Source of the DNA: Clarkia xantiana subsp. parviflora
Lineage: Eukaryota; Streptophyta; Magnoliopsida; Myrtales; Onagraceae
Length of the DNA stretch: 64,000 nucleotides
Assembly: GCA_036873135.1 (NCBI GenBank)
Contig: JAPTYO010000010.1
Location: 20,205,772 to 20,269,771, forward strand
Reading direction: 5' to 3'
Both the position numbers and the translations under genes were made by a program. Position 1 is the first letter of the stretch. Every line of letters starts with the position of its first letter. Positions 11,190 to 22,849 of the stretch are shown in pieces. The notes under the pieces are model-generated. The model made no database searches. It worked only from the letters and a program-made list of their open reading frames with translations, and had not been told where the DNA came from.

Positions 11190-11640
11190 GTGGTAGCCGA
11201 TTGAACGGTGGCTGTGACCCGTACTTTATATTCCGCCTCGATGTGGGAGTATTTGTAGCCGTTTTGGGGGTGGCTGGGACCATTTTCTCACCGTTTTCAA
11301 AGTTTCGGGAGCTCTTTTGATTGTAGCCATTTGGAGGGTGGTTGTGGCCCTTTCCTTTATTTTCCCGCCATCACCGGGTTCGCGGGATCACTCTTTTTGT
11401 GTAGCCATTTTTTTAGGGTGGTTGTGGCCTTTTTTATTCTCTCGCCCTCACAGAGTTTGTGGGGTCACTCTTTTATTTGTAGTCGTTTAGAGGGTGGTTG
11501 TGGCCCTTTCACTTATTTCCTGCTTTTGATGTTGCAAGAGCACTCTTTATCTATAGCCATTTGAAGGGTGGCTGTGGCCCTTTTCTTTGTAGTCGTTTTA
11601 GGAACGACTGTGATCCTTTTTATTTGTAGTTGATTTAGGG
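11190..11640. repeat. Degenerate array, GTAGCCATTTGAAGGGTGG type
   Basis: At least six copies of a unit of roughly 60-80 bp containing GTAGCC-ATTT-AGGGTGG-TGTGGCCC, with T-rich and CCC-rich spacers. Some spacers add GGGATCACTCTTT. This could be part of a Tat/Athila-type retrotransposon non-coding region. Confidence 0.75.
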
Positions 11641-11703
11641 ACAACTGTGACCCTCTTATTTCTTCAATGCTCTCACAAGAATTGCGTGAACACTCTCTTT
11701 ATT

Positions 11704-12104
11704 TTTCTAGTAGCTCCGATTTGGGCCCAATCGGAGCCGTGGTGGCGGTCGCCGGAGTTGGGTGGTGGTCGCCGGAGTTGGGTGGTGGTTGCCGGAGCCG
11801 GGTGGTGGTTGCCGGAGTCGGGGTGGCGGTGGCCGGAGCCGTGGTGGCTTTAAGGGCATAATTAGTGGGCAGGGGTATTTTAGACATTTCATATTTCATT
11901 AATTAAATAGCTAAATTGTTACAATAATTGCAAATGGGTAATTCAGTCATTTCACGTGGTTCTATTAAATTTAACAGAAAATTTGGACGGAAAACCGAAA
12001 AACAACAAACATGATAATTCATACCCTTAATATCAACATTTGAACATTCAGACATTTCCCGTCAACATGGGCCATTATTCAGGCCCTTCTTGTGTTCTTA
12101 ACCC
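11704..12104. mobile_element. Half of a MULE related to the element at 35974
   Basis: From AGCTCCGATTTGGGCCC to the tip TTGTGTTCTTAACCC this stretch matches the reverse complement of the left half of the MULE at 35974-36828, including the GGTGG-CGCCGG repeats and the TTCCGTCC region. The other terminal repeat is missing, so no target duplication can be read. Confidence 0.7.
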
Positions 12105-13550
12105 TTTTGGAAAAGAAAATTTGACGAAAATAATCAACAATAATTATGTACATGCCCCTAGTGGCAAATTGGAAAATTTTAATTCAAAACATCTTCTTGA
12201 GAAGGACTCAGCTGATTGTGTCAAAATAAGTCGGTCGTGTCGACGCCCAGGATGGACCCTACGACCAATGGATGACGTAGACAGTGATTTCTAATCTCGG
12301 CTTCTCAAGTGCCCCGCCTATTGCTCAATCTCGTCTGGGGATGCCCCATGGCTAGCACCTACCGGGTTAGGCTCGCCGCATGCAGGATGAATGGCTTGGT
12401 CAATGAACACACATGGATGGTGTTGAGTTTGGCACAATAGTCCGCAAATGGTAAATTTGGGCATAGATATCGCTCGAGGTATCTGGGATAAATTCGACAG
12501 CTGGCACAAGAATAGTCGGTGAGCAAAGGGCCATGCACGAGATGTGCTCTTCAGGGGCTTTGATTTGGATGATATTCCAAGTTGCACAATGAGTAAGGAA
12601 AAACTCCAATTTCGGGGATAAAAATGATCACAACTTCTCTTACTTGGGTGTTGGATTTTTATTGGCAATTTTTTTCAATATATGAATGGACATGCTGCAT
12701 GTTCCGACTTTTTCTTCATCTAGCGGTTGTGCTCGATCTGAACAGGAGATGCCATTTGGTTACCACTGACCGGTTTAGACCTCACCGTAAAATGGGTGTA
12801 CGGCTTGGTTCGGGGACGCGTATGAATTCCACACATGGTAGGTGGAATTTTGGCATGGAAGTTCTTTGAGCAATCGCGTTTCCCGTGGTTGCGACCTTGT
12901 CGAAGTGGTCGTCTGATCTGCAAAAAAAGTAGGGACACTCAAATATCAAGGAAAAAATTAAGTACAATTCATCGTACCTGAGCGTCGGATATCCCGAGTG
13001 CGCAATTTGTTCATCATTCAACTGGATGTCGTATGTTGTTTTTTGGTTGTTGCCACATTTGGCCGACATAATTTATATGTACAAGATACCTAACCAAGGG
13101 TACCTGCAAACAATGAATGAAAAATCAGTGTAGAGAATATGAGAAATCATGCATGATTTTTTTTTTTTGAAACTCTAATGTCATTCATTTCATAATTTTG
13201 ATTACTTTTTTAAAAGGATTTAAAATTTATGATCTAAGGTATTTTGCACCATCATGGAGTTTATTGAGTTTGCTGAGTGTACTATCTGGCTCGAACGCAG
13301 GACATATGTTCAAAACAAAGTTTTTTTCAAAAAATATTTTCCCGTCCTTTGGTTAAACTCGAATAGTCGCACTCAACTGAGCGATTAGAATCAAAACTCC
13401 CATTTTTAAAACGCTTGCTCATGCGAATGTTGAAATGATGATCTTGCTGCAAAAGTGCAATACACCTTGGATAAAAATGAATGACAATTTGAATTTTTTT
13501 AAATGCTCGAAGTTAAAGTTCTACTGTTAATAAACTTACAACTTACATCC
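12105..13550. other. Unrecognised region between MULE half and poly-T array
   Basis: Mixed composition with short open frames on the minus strand (12318-12668, 12782-13069). I found no domain or motif in them. It may be the degenerate internal part of the Tat/Ogre-like element whose primer-binding site is at 15061-15076 on the minus strand. Confidence 0.35.
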
Positions 13551-13599
13551 AGTTTACCTAAATGATACAAATGGAATGTATGTACGATGAAAAATCCAG

Positions 13600-14640
13600 G
13601 TAAGGTTTTTTTTATAAAAATAATGTAAATGCGATGCATGTCAGTCTATCAACAAATTATTGCTCCTAAAACAATGCACATGCGATGCACATTAGATGCA
13701 TACTTGAAATGGAAGTTCTCATGTTTAAAAGTTCCACGACTAAGAATATGTACAGTCTATCAACAAATTATTGTTCCTAAAACAATGCACTTGCGATGCA
13801 TGAGATGCATACTTGAAATGAAAGTTCTATAGTTAAGGAAATTTACAAGTTATCTGAAAAGATTTTTTTGTTTTTTTAACGAGGAAAAAAAACTAATGCA
13901 TCTTTGTTGCTCAAAATTAAGAAATCAAGTGAAAAGTTTTTTTTTTTTTTTTTTTTTTTTTTTGAAAATGATGCATATGAGATGCACAAAATAAATATAA
14001 GATGAAAACTTAAAAAAGAAAGTTCTACAACTAAGAAAAATTATAATTTACCTGAAAGGTTTTTTTCGAAAATTATGCATATGAGATGCACGTATTTTGA
14101 TTAAAAAATCAGGTAAAATATTTTTTTAAACAAAGACCCTAAAACTAAGAGAGCTTACGATTTATCTAATTTTTTTTAAATCAATGCATAATGGATGCAT
14201 TATTAAAAAAAACAATTCTGATAAAAAGTTTTTCTTTTAAATGATGCATATGGAATGCACGTTCGAAATTAGAAGCTCTAATAGCTAAAGCTGAATTACA
14301 ATTTTTTCTAAAAAAAAGTTTTTTTTTTTTGCATATGCGACGTGCTAACCAAAATTATAACTTACCTGAGGAGTTTTTTTTTTTTTTTTTAAATAATGCG
14401 TATGAAATGAAAGTTTAAAATAAAAAATTCAGGTAAGAGGTTTTAAAAAGAAAAAACAATGCATACGAAATGGACGTTTGAAAAGGAATTTTTTACAACT
14501 AAATGACTAACTACTTAGTTGAAAAAGTTTTATTTTTTATTTATTTATTTTTTTTAAATGCAATGAGATGAATGCATGAGAAATAAAGTTACATAGTTAG
14601 AAAAACTTACAATTTACCTGATAACCTCTTTACAAAAAAA
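13600..14640. repeat. Degenerate ~100-bp repeats with poly-T runs
   Basis: About ten loose repeats of AAGTTCTAC-AACTAAG, TTTACCTGA, a T run of 6-35 bases, and ATGCATATGAGATGCACG. Units vary in length and are strongly diverged. No coding signal is seen. Confidence 0.75.
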
Positions 14641-15060
14641 AAACATGGATAAAACGACGTGTTAGAGGGGGTAAAAATGTGTGGCTTTGCTCTAAAAGGT
14701 AGGTTCCACTGACAGGTTCCCGACACGGTGGTTTCCTCCACATAAAAATGGATCTCGGGACCTACACGAGCGAGTGAGTTTTTCCGAGTTGTACCGGCGG
14801 CCCAGCCGCTCCATTCGTACCCTTACTAAATCTATGGGGTTCCTAGTCGTCCTGGGTTTTAGGCGTTTTAGAGATTATTCTAAAGTGGTGTGTGTGTTAA
14901 TTTAATCAATGCCACAAAAAAAGAAAACGTTAGTTAATAACTCCAAAAATATGTACCCGTCACACCAAAAATCAAAGTTAGAATGGTGAATATAATAAAA
15001 TATAAAAACTCAGAAAGCATGGCAATAAGCGAATATAATGAGCCCGAACCCTCAATCTTC

Positions 15061-15076
15061 CCCAGTAGAGTCGCCA
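15061..15076 (-). other. Primer-binding site of a Tat/Ogre-like Ty3 element
   Basis: The minus strand reads TGGCGACTCTACTGGG, three bases after an LTR-type end (TCTGACA at 15080). This closely resembles the tRNA-Arg primer site known from Ogre/Tat elements. The internal region of that element would run leftwards from here. Confidence 0.7.
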
Positions 15077-15079
15077 AAT

Positions 15080-15310
15080 TGTCAGACCTAAAATCTGACC
15101 TAAGGCGATTACGTTTTGAAAACAATGGATTTTGAAGAGTCGCCACTAGTTAATTAAAAGGCTAACTAGAATCCTAGACTACCTAAGCGAATAACGAATT
15201 AAACACCTAGGTATAAAATCAGTCAGCGATCAGAAATTCGAGTTCGGGGGTTCTATTACGAATTAAAACATATGGAATTAATCACGCCCTTTCGGTACTC
15301 AATTCACAAA
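15080..15310 (-). mobile_element. Tat/Ogre-like LTR remnant, minus orientation
   Basis: The end of an LTR next to the primer-binding site. It matches 22310-22556 in inverted orientation at roughly 80 percent identity by eye, sharing GAGTACCGAAAGGGCGTG, ACCTAGGTGTTTAATT, TAGTGGCGACTCTTC and GGTCAGATTTTAGGTC. Its distal side is replaced by copy B of the duplication. Confidence 0.65.
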
Positions 15311-16169
15311 TTACCATCTTTTTATTCATTTATTTATTTTCATCCGAAAAAATTAATATATTAATAATTATAATCAATCTGGTTAAAAAAGTTAACATTT
15401 AATTAATTAAAACAATTAAACCTAGCTATAGTATATATAAAACAAATAATATTAAAATAAGCAAGTTAAACAATTAAATATAATAATGATCAAACAAAAT
15501 GAGGAAGCTACCTTTTTTACAGAGATGAAGGTATCGCATGTTCCAGTTCAACCAAGGGTGGTCCAGCGACTGAAGCAGTAGGGTGGGATCGGAGTGCAAG
15601 TACGAGGCTGGGCCTTGGTGACGATGGAGATCCAAGGTGGGGTAGCTCTTACATGGAGAGGACTTCCGCCGTTGTGCCTAGCTGCTATCGAGGAGATGAA
15701 CGGAACACCGGTAGCCGGAGCAGCGACTGGGCGGTGGGGTGGTGGTCGCGACTAAGTCGGGACGACACAACCTTGCAGCAGACCTGATAAAACCGACAGA
15801 ACTCCACTTGGCATAAGGAGGGCGAACAGAGCACCAATTACCGGAGCAACGACTGGGTGACGGCGTGGTATGGCGACCGAAGCTTGTAGTTGGTTCCGGC
15901 GGTCGGAGCTTGGAGCTGGAGCCAACGGTGGTTGAAGCTGGGCGACTCGACGGGCAGAGAATTTCTGGTCTATAGACAGCTACGATGTTTGCTTCTCCTG
16001 CTGCAAGTTCCTGGATTTCTTGGTGGAAGCGCGACAGCGGGTCGTCACCGGCGTGGATGAGATGGTTGTCGGAGTCGAGCGGAGAAAGTGGCGGTGGAGG
16101 CTTCCGACAGTGGTGCGGACGTTGACCTAATGGACAAGAAGATTTAAAAAAAACATATTATATACATTA

Positions 16170-17243
16170 TCTATATACCAATATATTATTTGTGTTGGGT
16201 CCTCACCCCCAATAGACACATCTTTGGCACCTTTTCATTTTATGAGCAAAAGAATATATTATATTTAATTCCTATATTTTATAAAATTAATAATTTAGTC
16301 ATTACTATATTTGAGAAACATTTATTTATCTTTAATATTATTACTAAATCATTATTTAAATTTTGTTATTTTTTTAAGGTCGCTTAGTCGACATGTCATA
16401 GTAATTATAATTAACTTACAATCCAATATTCATATCAATTTAAGTCAGCCCTATCATACTCACTCCGTTCAAATTTCGAATACATGTAAAAAAAAATTAT
16501 TCAACGAATTATATAGATCGAGTGATATATGTTCCGCCTGTTGAGATTTTTATATCACATAGATCAGCCACTTACCAAATTATATATATAACAAGTCAAA
16601 ATATGGGTGAAATGTGGTTCTTGAAGTTTGACCTCGTACAAATAACATTTTACTCATCGTCCAATATTTATGGACTCAAACTATTAATTTAGTTCTTCTA
16701 TTTGTTAATCAAATCACATTATGTACACCCTAATTAATGTTAACTAAATATTTTTTTAAATTCAAGTCTAACCTTTATATTTTTGTGATTTAATTTTATC
16801 TTTATTGTTAAATCAAATTTTGTTGGTATTGTGATATTGTATATAATTAAGTTTGTATAAGTCAAATTTGTCCATTGATGACTCTAAGTAGTTAAGATCA
16901 AGTTTACATTCTTGACACCTCAAGTTGATGAGTTAGATACAATTGAGCCATTAATGACCAACGTAATGCTCGACCCAACTCATTTATATATATAACTATA
17001 AGGCTAACTTAGTACCGTAACCGAAGACATTAGTTAATTTTTTGCTTAATTATCCTCTTCTCTTTCTCATGTTTTGAATTACGTTATGTCGCTCTTCTCT
17101 ATCACATAGATTCGTTTCTCACAACGAATCAACTTGCCCATATTTTACTTTGATTAATTATAAATATCAGTAAACTTAAGATAGATTATATATCTTAAAA
17201 TTTGAATGATCGATGCGCGTGCAACGCACGCGTTAATAACTAG
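16170..17243 (+). mobile_element. Probable non-autonomous Helitron in copy B
   Basis: The 3' end is good: a hairpin GCGTGC-AAC-GCACGC, seven further bases after the stem region, then CTAG followed by T, as expected for Helitron ends inserted between A and T. A candidate 5' end TCTATATACC preceded by A is at 16170. The whole lies inside sequence absent from copy A. The 3' end is more certain than the 5' end. No Rep/helicase gene is inside. Confidence 0.5.
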
Positions 17244-17760
17244 TATTATATGAAAGGTGGATGGAATATGTTGTGATCGATGATGAACGATGGACAACAG
17301 AGTGGGACGGGCACAGTCGGGGCAGTGGCGCCATCGGTGGAGCAGCAAAGGGGAGATCGGAAGGCACAGTGGTTATGGGTCACTGGATATGGCAGCGAAA
17401 GTGATGGATGGCCGAACAAGGGAGGTGCTGGAGGTCGAAGGGGAGGTCGGAACCGGAGCTGGATTTTAAGGTGATGGTTAAGTTGCTGGTGCTTTAGTGG
17501 TCGAACGACGATGATGTGTAGGATGAACGGATGGAGGACAGTGGTTGATTTCAACGTAATGTTTATGAACAAAAAGGAAGCTGCTTGTGGACTTGAACTA
17601 TGCTTTATTCACGAATTCAATTAATTAATAATAATACTAATAATAATAATAAACAATATCAGAATCATGAGAACTCTATTGGATTTATTCCTCCATCTTT
17701 GCGTATTTTTTTTCGGTGTATTTTCTGAAATAAAAAAGCCCTTATATGGAAAACACTACT
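17244..17760. other. Unrecognised rest of the copy-B-specific segment
   Basis: This segment is GC-richer (17280-17560), with open frames on both strands but no recognised domain, then TAA/AAT-rich DNA. It is absent from copy A, so either A lost it or B gained it together with the Helitron. Confidence 0.4.
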
Positions 17761-18047
17761 CTATATCTAGGCTAACATTGCATCTAAGGTTTAGCTCTAA
17801 TTAGGTAGTAAATTACATTGATTTATTCTAACAATAAGTGCTAAATATTCAGAAAATATATTCTAAATATTCAACTAATATTCTCTGCAATAAATACAAA
17901 TAACTATCCTAATTTAAGCCAGTCCTATCTTTAGAAACTTCGCGACCTTCCATATCCAGATACTTCCTTTTTTAAACGCATTACACATAACATTTTTATC
18001 GTGTTATATACGTGTCGCGCGTACCAAAATTAGGTGTTTACACCAAT

Positions 18048-18228
18048 CCGCGTAAGGTTTCCTTAACCAGAACCTCTACTGGAACCGTTCGGCGGATCGA
18101 AACTCCCCTCAGTAATCTTGGGACTACGGAAAGCGTTGTAGGTATGTGCATCATATTCCGCTGCGTAATTACTTACCTTGCACGTATCTTATTTTGTTTC
18201 TGTAGTATTGATCCCCTATAATCCTACA
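18048..18228 (+). mobile_element. Copia LTR 3' remnant (copy B)
   Basis: Copy B counterpart of 2931-3111 with only a few base differences. Confidence 0.7.
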
Positions 18229-18571
18229 CTTCCCTTCAGTTTTAGACGACCGCGCCCGAAATAACGGTTTTCTTTTTGGTAAGTTTATGTTTAATAGTTT
18301 AGATTTTTTTTCATGTAGCGGTTGTCTCTAGCTAGAATTATGAAGGTTTCCTATTTGTCCTCATATCTTTAGAGTTTTTCGTCTTCTTGTTATGGGTACT
18401 CTTCGTCATCTTGTTATGGAGACTCTTCGTCTTATCGTATGAGAATTATTGCATATAAAGACTACCTATCGAAGTTATTTGAAGCATCGAATGAAACTTC
18501 AAAGTCGATCAACTTGTTTTGACCACTATTTCTGCGAAGTAAACTTTCTTATTAGGTAAATCTAAGATTTT

Positions 18572-18925
18572 ATGAATTATATTTGTTTCAGATATGTAAA
18601 TCAGATGATGAATTTCACATTTGGAAACATTCGATGGCTGTTGTTATTTGGGTGTTTGGGTCACCAGAATATCTGTGAAAAAGACATCTTCCACGAGATG
18701 GCGAGGAGGATAGTTGCTGGTGCGGTTGTTCAAGGACCGACATATCAAGTTGATTCGAGAATCAAGAACATCATCAATTTCATCTAGTACCTTGCTCAGA
18801 TTGTAGCTAAAAAATATTGGAAGTTTATTTGAAGAATTGCAAATAGATGCGCAAACTGGATTGCTATGCAATCTAGAAATGAGATGTGTCATGTGAATAG
18901 GGCGATGTTACCCCATCTCCTCTAA
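18572..18925 (+). pseudogene. RNase H-like fragment, copy B
   Basis: Counterpart of 3455-3808, same 117-codon frame without indels. It is broken by TAG at 18785-18787 and TGA at 18830-18832, whereas copy A is broken at a different codon. Weak resemblance to the C-terminus of LINE RNase H domains. Confidence 0.4.
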
Positions 18926-20347
18926 TTGCTCTTTTATTAATCGATTGAAATCGTTGTTTTCATATTTGAATATAATATCGAGTATTTTCATGTCAAAATA
19001 ATAATAATAATTAAGTTTTAAAAAAAAGCATGCCACAATTAGCAGTCACGACATGGATTATTCTGATTTACTTTTCAAATTTACTATTTAAATATTTTAT
19101 TTTCGTAACTGTTTTATTTAAAAAAAAAAATGCATAGTTAATCACGCTTTGTTAATTAGAAAAAAAAACGTCTTATGTATGAATTTATTTAGTGCAATTC
19201 AACCATTTTTTGTGGATAGAATTTGACACGTGTAACCTCTTCATTGGACTCTCCTTTATTGAAGTTACCGAGCCCTTGTAGCATAGACTTTCTCTTATCT
19301 TTGCACACTACAAGAATACAAAATATTTAAATAAATATCAATTAAAATGTTAAATTAATTTAAATTTTTTAGAACTGTGATTAAATTATTAAAGTTTAAT
19401 TGGAAAAATATTATAGATAGAATTATAAAAATGAATTAAAGAACATTCAATGGTGAATTTCTAGTTATTCAACACTATAGGCCACGTCACTGCAAACTCA
19501 TCAAAGTGGAACTGCTACAGCAAATGCTACAGTAAAATTGGAACTCTCTCCAATGGTAGAGACCAAGTTGCACTAATATATTGTGACTCACATAATTTCT
19601 ACTTATAATATGATTATTTGTATGAAAAATAAAATCTATAGATAAATTAAATATTCATATTTTTTTAAAAATACGGACATGAACAAACCAATAAATGAGA
19701 TTCAAGTGTTAAACCAACTTAATTAAATAATATATATAAAATTATAAAAATATAATTAATTAATTAATTTAATTGAATTCATAAAAAAATTTCAATTTAA
19801 TGTCAAATATTCATATTTCAACTTTGACTGACGTATGTGGTCATTCTAAAATTCAAAAATCGACATTGTTAGGGTAATAGTTCAATTATTAACATGCTAT
19901 AATTAAAAAAAAAATATAGGATTATTTTGATATATAAAAAGTCACAAATATAATATATAAATGAGCACATAATTTTGTTAAATATGATTGCCATAATTTA
20001 AAATTTATATTAAAAACAATTTATTAAAGTTCTGAAAAAACAGTATGAGATTCAAGTGTTAGATCATTTTAATTAAAAACAACGAAAAAATGTACAAAAT
20101 CATAAAAATGCAATTGATATAATAATAGTGATTAATCAAATCCATTGAATCGATATTATTTCATCATAATCGGCTTATATATGTTATTCGTCGATTGACA
20201 TATCTTGATTCATCATCGTTAGCAGTTTTACGTTTATACACATTAATTAGATAAATATTAGTAAATCGTTTATAGGTGAAGCCCTCATGTGTTTTTTCTA
20301 ATGAATTTTCTCTAGCCTACACAATCGGTTTATCGTCGAGGACGAAT
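18926..20347. other. AT-rich non-coding part of copy B
   Basis: Matches 3809-5124 of copy A apart from an extra stretch near 19277-19390. No gene is seen. Confidence 0.6.
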
Positions 20348-20803
20348 TTATTTTTTGTGTTGAATGAACGGCTCACTGCCGGAGCTGAATTTGTTATCGG
20401 TGGTGAAGCCGAATTTCCTCCCGGCGTGCACGATATTTGGATCCTGACGGATGCCGAATTTTTTCCCGGCATGCACGATATTTGGATCTTCCCCGATGCT
20501 GAATTTCTCTCCGGCGTCCATGATATTTGGATCTTGACCGATGCCGAATTTATTCCCGGCGTGCACGATATTTGGATCTTGACCGATTCTAAATTTCTTC
20601 CCGGTGTGCACGATATTTGGATCATCACGGATGCCAAATTTCTTCCCAACATGCACGATATCTCGATCTTGACCGATGATAAATTTATTCACGGCATGCA
20701 CGATCGGTTCATGTTCAACTAGCTTGTAAGACAAGCAATGTGCTTCCGTGAAGAATAAGGTAGAGATGAGGACGGAGAAGATTAACTTGTACGGAAGCTC
20801 CAT
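20348..20803 (-). CDS. Predicted secreted repeat-peptide precursor, copy B
   Basis: A 151-aa paralogue of the 5125-5580 gene with the same signal peptide, seven 15-aa units and tail. I count 12 base differences over 456 bp, eight changing an amino acid (F7L, G59R, V97M or nearby, T102I, one K to R, and three in the tail) and four silent. No stop or indel has appeared in either copy. The ratio is close to what relaxed constraint would give, so selection is not proven. The ATG used is the one that opens the signal peptide; an upstream in-frame extension would need a TTG start and is rejected. The TATA box is conserved at 20937-20946. Family unknown. Confidence 0.68.
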   Translation of the reverse strand: MELPYKLIFSVLISTLFFTEAHCLSYKLVEHEPIVHAVNKFIIGQDRDIVHVGKKFGIRDDPNIVHTGKKFRIGQDPNIVHAGNKFGIGQDPNIMDAGEKFSIGEDPNIVHAGKKFGIRQDPNIVHAGRKFGFTTDNKFSSGSEPFIQHKK

Positions 20804-20936
20804 TTTTCTTCTTTTAATATTTTGTTTCTTCTCCAACGAAGGATATCAGAAAAGTAAAAGAGGAGGAGAGACAAAATATGTATAATTCTTATTGTTATTG
20901 GGAACGATGCTTTTGGAATAGACAATGTTTGATTTG

Positions 20937-20946
20937 CTTATAAATA
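20937..20946 (-). promoter_or_regulatory. TATA box of repeat-peptide gene B
   Basis: Minus-strand TATTTATAAG, 134 bp upstream of the ATG at 20803, identical to copy A. Confidence 0.55.
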
Positions 20947-21245
20947 GTCTTCATGCCCTAAAATTAGGGTTTCAACACTTTGGACCTGCAAATATTGAGG
21001 AGAGCCATAAATGTTTGGGTTGAAGCATATAGATCACGCCATTCTTTTAGGGAGTTTGTGGTTTTGAGTTTTGACTCCATAAATATTGCAATTCAATTTT
21101 AACCAACAATAACTTTGCAAGAAATACTTTAGAGCAGAGGTTTCGTATTCTATAATAAAACAAGAGGCAAATAAAATTATGCTATGTTGGTAGTGTTAGC
21201 ATATGGTGATAGGGCGCCGTAAATGAAAGTCCGTTAATATGTATA

Positions 21246-21632
21246 TGTTACCTGAGACAATGGGGTAAATGTCACATTTAGGAAATTGGGCTAGACCTAA
21301 ATCCCAATTGACATGAGAGGCCCAAAATTAGGCCTCCCTTATACACTAGGCCGGCCGAAATATAGTGAGTGGGCAAATTGGAATTTTGTTCACTTTGATC
21401 CTCCTATAAATAGAGAGTTTTAAGGGTTTTATTATATTGAATCCTAATTCCTCATTTGTGGTAATTTAAGAGAAAACGCTCCTCCTTAAACAATCCTAGT
21501 TTCGACCGAACCACATATTCACGAAAGGTGTGCCAATTTGCTTTGAGCAAACACTCCGAAGATTTGTCCATGTCAAGAATCGATTAGAGGCTTTGCTGTG
21601 GAGACTATACCGCGTAGGGATTCCTTAACAAG
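21246..21632 (+). mobile_element. Truncated copia 5' LTR (copy B)
   Basis: Starts TGTTACCTGAGA like the LTR at 6025 and has the same flanking base context (CCGTTAATATGTATA). It stops after CCTTAACAAG, missing the last 160 or so bases and the primer-binding site. Confidence 0.85.
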
Positions 21633-22309
21633 CTCGTCTCCATCACGACATTCACAGACCGGCCACCGCCGATTATCCACCGGAGCCAGGAATACGCCTT
21701 CCCGTAGCATTAATCCCTCCCCCATCGCGGCCCTCTCGTCGACTACGCCCCAGCCACGGTTCCCCGGACGAGCACACCTCCAGACTCAATTTTGCCGCTC
21801 GTTTTCTATGACGACCTCCGTCCCCGTTGATAGCCGCCACTCTGATTTCTATGCTTAGCTGCTTCATCCGATGTTGCTCCCTGTCGTCCCTGTCTGTTAC
21901 AGGTTGTCGCTTCCCGGGACCTTGCTGTTATGTTGATCTAACAGGCACAGTGAAATTGCAAACATGATGAAGAAGACAGCTATATCCTTATTATTGCTTA
22001 ATTTATTAATTTTATATTCTTATATTATTATCTTTTTCTAACTTGCTTTTTGTCTGTAGTTTTACATCAATACTTAATAATATAATTGATAATTGATTTT
22101 TATGTACGTATAAGAGTATAAGCATGCTACGTTTTAATAAAGTATATAATAATATGTCATGTTTAATTTAGGTATGTTAGATAATTTTTACTATTATTAG
22201 GATTCACTTTGTTATGTAATTATGGCTCTATTCACTAATGTTAGTTTATAGTTGATAATCACTTAGCTTAGAAATTTAAAACCTTATTATGAAATTGTGT
22301 ATGTATTAG
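21633..22309. other. Unassigned sequence right of copy B
   Basis: Begins C-rich (21633-21900) with no recognised frame, then becomes AT-rich. It may be the upstream part of the Tat/Ogre-like LTR whose end is at 22556. Confidence 0.35.
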
Positions 22310-22556
22310 AATAATGGTAAATTAAGTGAGTTGAGTACCGAAAGGGCGTGATTAATTCTATGAATTTTAATTCGTAACAGAACCACCGAACTCGTATTTA
22401 TGATCGTAGACTGATTTAATAACTAGGTGTTTAATTAGTTATTCACTTCGGTAATTTAGGATTCTAGTTAGCCTAATAATTAACTAGTGGCGACTCTTCT
22501 CAAATTCGCACGTTTTCAAAACGTAATTCGCCGTAGGTCAGATTTTAGGTCCGACA
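22310..22556 (+). mobile_element. Tat/Ogre-like LTR remnant, plus orientation
   Basis: Inverted match to 15080-15310, ending GGTCCGACA. No primer-binding site follows (GCTAAATATAAC instead), so it is a 3' or solo LTR end. Confidence 0.6.
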
Positions 22557-22849
22557 GCTAAATATAACATAGCTGATAGAATGTCCCAAATCAGATAATA
22601 AACTTACCCGTTCACAATCCGCAACAAGAGTGCCCAACCACATTGGGGTAAGTTATTTACACATTTCTTTAATACTGCCACCCATACTAACAAAGCCCTA
22701 CAAAGTTAACATTGAACAACAATTGATCCTCCTGTTCAATAGAGATTACGTTGTACAAAACACGGAAATGCACTTATTAATCAAACATGAGTCCATGTAG
22801 GTAGGCCCCAAATACGCCGCTTATGTTTTCCTCTATGTTGGCAGTTCAC

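Larger units (their letters stand above)
15333..21632. repeat. Segmental duplication, copy B
   Basis: Second copy of the 1907-6405 block, same orientation. It contains about 1.7 kb (16080-17760) that copy A lacks, including a probable Helitron, and about 110 bp near 19277 that A lacks. Its right end breaks inside the copia LTR after CCTTAACAAG, where A continues with AACCTCTAC and B with unrelated CTCGTCTCC. Confidence 0.93.

Noticed and set aside
20804..20836. N-terminal extension of the copy B peptide precursor
   Set aside because: It would need a TTG start and would bury the signal peptide. The ATG at 20803 matches copy A.
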